From JALSRY01 sp964428275 (GTDB lineage Bacteria; Planctomycetota; Phycisphaerae; UBA1845; Fen-1342): DNA of 16,713 nt. Below, in pieces: positions 15,719 to 16,713 of the stretch (position 1 is its first letter; every line of letters begins with the position of its first letter). The notes under the pieces were generated by a model. It did not search any database, was not told the origin of the DNA, and was given only the letters and a program-made list of their open reading frames with translations. Position numbers and translations under genes: made by a program. The stretch is from contig CAYRXN010000264.1 in NCBI GenBank assembly GCA_964428275.1, positions 1 to 16,713 on the forward strand, read 5' to 3'.

Positions 15719-15913
15719 TACCGTACCTGCCTGTGTGGTTTCTTATTACCCGCCCGCGATCGAACCGCCGATCGCCCGTGTCTCGGGGAACCGAGAGTGT
15801 AGCGACTCGCCTCCTACGCCGCTACGGCGTCATCCCGCCGCGCCGGACGTCCCGCGCCGCAGCGGCCCGACGCCCGGCGCGAGCCCTGCGGCAATCGGCC
15901 GGCACCTTGCCTT
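15719..15913. other. Spacer with three hairpins between the dihydroorotate dehydrogenase-like and ALDH7 genes
   Basis: These 195 bases contain three perfect inverted repeats: GCGATC/GATCGC (15756-15775, 8-base loop), TCTCGG/CCGAGA (15781-15796, loop GGAA on the plus strand) and ACGCCG/CGGCGT (15816-15830, loop CTA). Both flanking genes are on the minus strand, so the RNA would pass through all three. There is no U-tract for a classical terminator and I see no coding frame. Confidence 0.5.
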
Positions 15914-16713
15914 TCAGAGCTGATAGTGGTAGCTGCTCAGGGCCTTCATGTAGTTGGCCCGTTCGAACGCGGCCGGGTCGGCGACCGACTTCTGGCTCAT
16001 GCTGCCCTTGAGCTGCTCGACCGACTCGTACTCGCGTTCGGTCATCCACGCGGTCATCTCGTCGAGCATGACCTTGATGTGTCCGACGCCGTTGCGCAGC
16101 AGCGCCGAGCACACCTGCGTCACGTCCGCCCCGGCCATCAGCATCTTGAGCATGTCCCGCCCGGTCGAGATGCCGGTGGTCGCCGCCAGCGACGCCGCGA
16201 CCTTGCCGTGCAGGATCGCGACCCAGCGCAGCGGCAGCCGCATCTCGTGCGGCGACGAGAGCACCAGGTTCGGCACGACCTCCAGCTCGTCCAGGTCGAT
16301 ATCGGGCTGGTAAAAGCGGTTGAACAGCACGAGCCCGTCGGCACCGGCCCCGGCCAGCCGCCGCGCGGTCGCCAGCGTGGCGCTGAAGAACGGGCTGACC
16401 TTGATGGCCACGGGCACCTTTACGTGGCCCTTGACGGCCTGGAGCACTTCGAGGTACCGATGCTCCACGTCCTCGGCGGTGAGCTGCGGATCGGACGCGA
16501 TGAAGTACACGTTCAGCTCGAGCGCGTCGGCGCCGGCCTGCTCCATTTCGCGGGCGTAATCGGTCCAGCCGCCGGCGGTCACGCCGTTGAGGCTGGCGAT
16601 GACGGGAATGCCAACCGCCTGCTTGGTTTTGGCGATGTGTTCGAGGTACTCGTGCGGGCCGAGCCGGTAGTCGTCGGCCTGCGGAAAGTAGCTCGTCGCT
16701 TCGGCGAAGCTCT
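15914..16713 (-). CDS. Dihydroorotate dehydrogenase-like flavoprotein (N-terminus beyond window)
   Basis: An FMN-dependent TIM-barrel protein of the dihydroorotate dehydrogenase-like group; the true reaction is not established. The visible 265 residues, in frame from 16711, start inside the barrel and include GIPVIASLNGVTAGGW, GADALELNVYF, VPVAIKVSPFFSA, GADGLVLFNRFYQPDID and the FMN-phosphate type stretch GISTGRDMLKMLMAGADV. They end in the well-conserved tail YESVEQLKGSMSQKS and FERANYMKALSSY. In class 1 dihydroorotate dehydrogenases the ELN motif continues into a Cys-containing NxSCPN loop. Here it reads ELNVYFIAS, so the catalytic cysteine of true class 1 enzymes is not at that place. The family is normally about 330 residues, so about 65-70 N-terminal residues are missing at the window edge. 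Stop is TGA, with the ALDH7 gene downstream. Confidence 0.85.
   Translation of the reverse strand, partial: SFAEATSYFPQADDYRLGPHEYLEHIAKTKQAVGIPVIASLNGVTAGGWTDYAREMEQAGADALELNVYFIASDPQLTAEDVEHRYLEVLQAVKGHVKVPVAIKVSPFFSATLATARRLAGAGADGLVLFNRFYQPDIDLDELEVVPNLVLSSPHEMRLPLRWVAILHGKVAASLAATTGISTGRDMLKMLMAGADVTQVCSALLRNGVGHIKVMLDEMTAWMTEREYESVEQLKGSMSQKSVADPAAFERANYMKALSSYHYQL

Noticed and set aside
14129..15802. A 557-codon plus-strand frame over the aldehyde dehydrogenase gene.
   Set aside because: It is the antisense of a clearly recognisable ALDH7 enzyme with all catalytic residues; long antisense frames are expected at this GC content.
1..16713. CRISPR array, tRNA, rRNA, insertion sequence or prophage.
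   Set aside because: I saw no regularly spaced repeats, no tRNA cloverleaf sequence, no transposase or integrase and no phage structural gene.

Overview
The window is high-GC bacterial DNA carrying eleven protein-coding genes on both strands. The gene content most resembles a Planctomycetota-type metagenomic genome: an exported TlpA-like protein with a helical N-terminal half, a DUF1573 protein with a Pro/Lys-rich tail, a secreted protein with thrombospondin-3-like calcium loops, and a dihydroorotate dehydrogenase-like protein. That assignment is inference; no rRNA or other marker gene is present. UGA is the ordinary stop here: 9 of the 11 visible gene ends are TGA and two are TAG. A reassigned genetic code is therefore excluded.

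The main result is two genes that each carry one in-frame TGA at a position normally held by a redox cysteine. In each, a stem-loop of bacterial SECIS type lies just downstream. The first is an exported TlpA/thioredoxin-like protein (8400-9500, minus) whose active site reads W-UGA-G-P-C-R, so it would be UGPC instead of CGPC. The second is an exported DUF1573 protein (12546-13994, plus) whose UGA aligns with the first cysteine of the family's CGCT motif. Its downstream hairpin has a GGUCC apical loop much like that of the E. coli fdhF SECIS. A plain ORF caller splits each gene in two. I read both as selenoproteins. The DUF1573 case is, as far as I know, not a standard selenoprotein family.

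Layout. 1-1068 (minus) is a partial MmgE/PrpD-type 2-methylcitrate dehydratase with its own promoter. 1283-3220 (plus) is a TolC-family outer-membrane lipoprotein. It converges on a minus-strand series that is transcribed from right to left: the Sec-containing TlpA-like protein (8400-9500), a 303-base GC-rich leader, pabB (6633-8096), pabC overlapping it by 8 bases (5780-6640), a 285-base spacer rich in hairpins, a Nif3-family protein (4334-5494), and an exported parvulin-type prolyl isomerase (3259-4251). 9819-10475 (plus) is a small lipoprotein divergent from the TlpA-like gene. 10597-12147 (minus) is a secreted protein with calcium-binding loops, divergent from the DUF1573 gene (12546-13994, plus). 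A long symmetrical hairpin (14051-14094) separates the DUF1573 gene from a convergent ALDH7-type aldehyde dehydrogenase (14156-15718, minus). Upstream of that on the same strand is the C-terminal part of a dihydroorotate dehydrogenase-like protein (15914 to the window edge).

The pabB-pabC pair makes p-aminobenzoate for folate. The two Sec proteins, the prolyl isomerase, the TolC protein, the lipoprotein and the calcium-loop protein all act beyond the cytoplasmic membrane, so the middle of the window is biased to envelope functions and extracytoplasmic redox chemistry. No selA, selB, selC or selD lies in the window, so the selenocysteine reading depends on those genes elsewhere in the genome.
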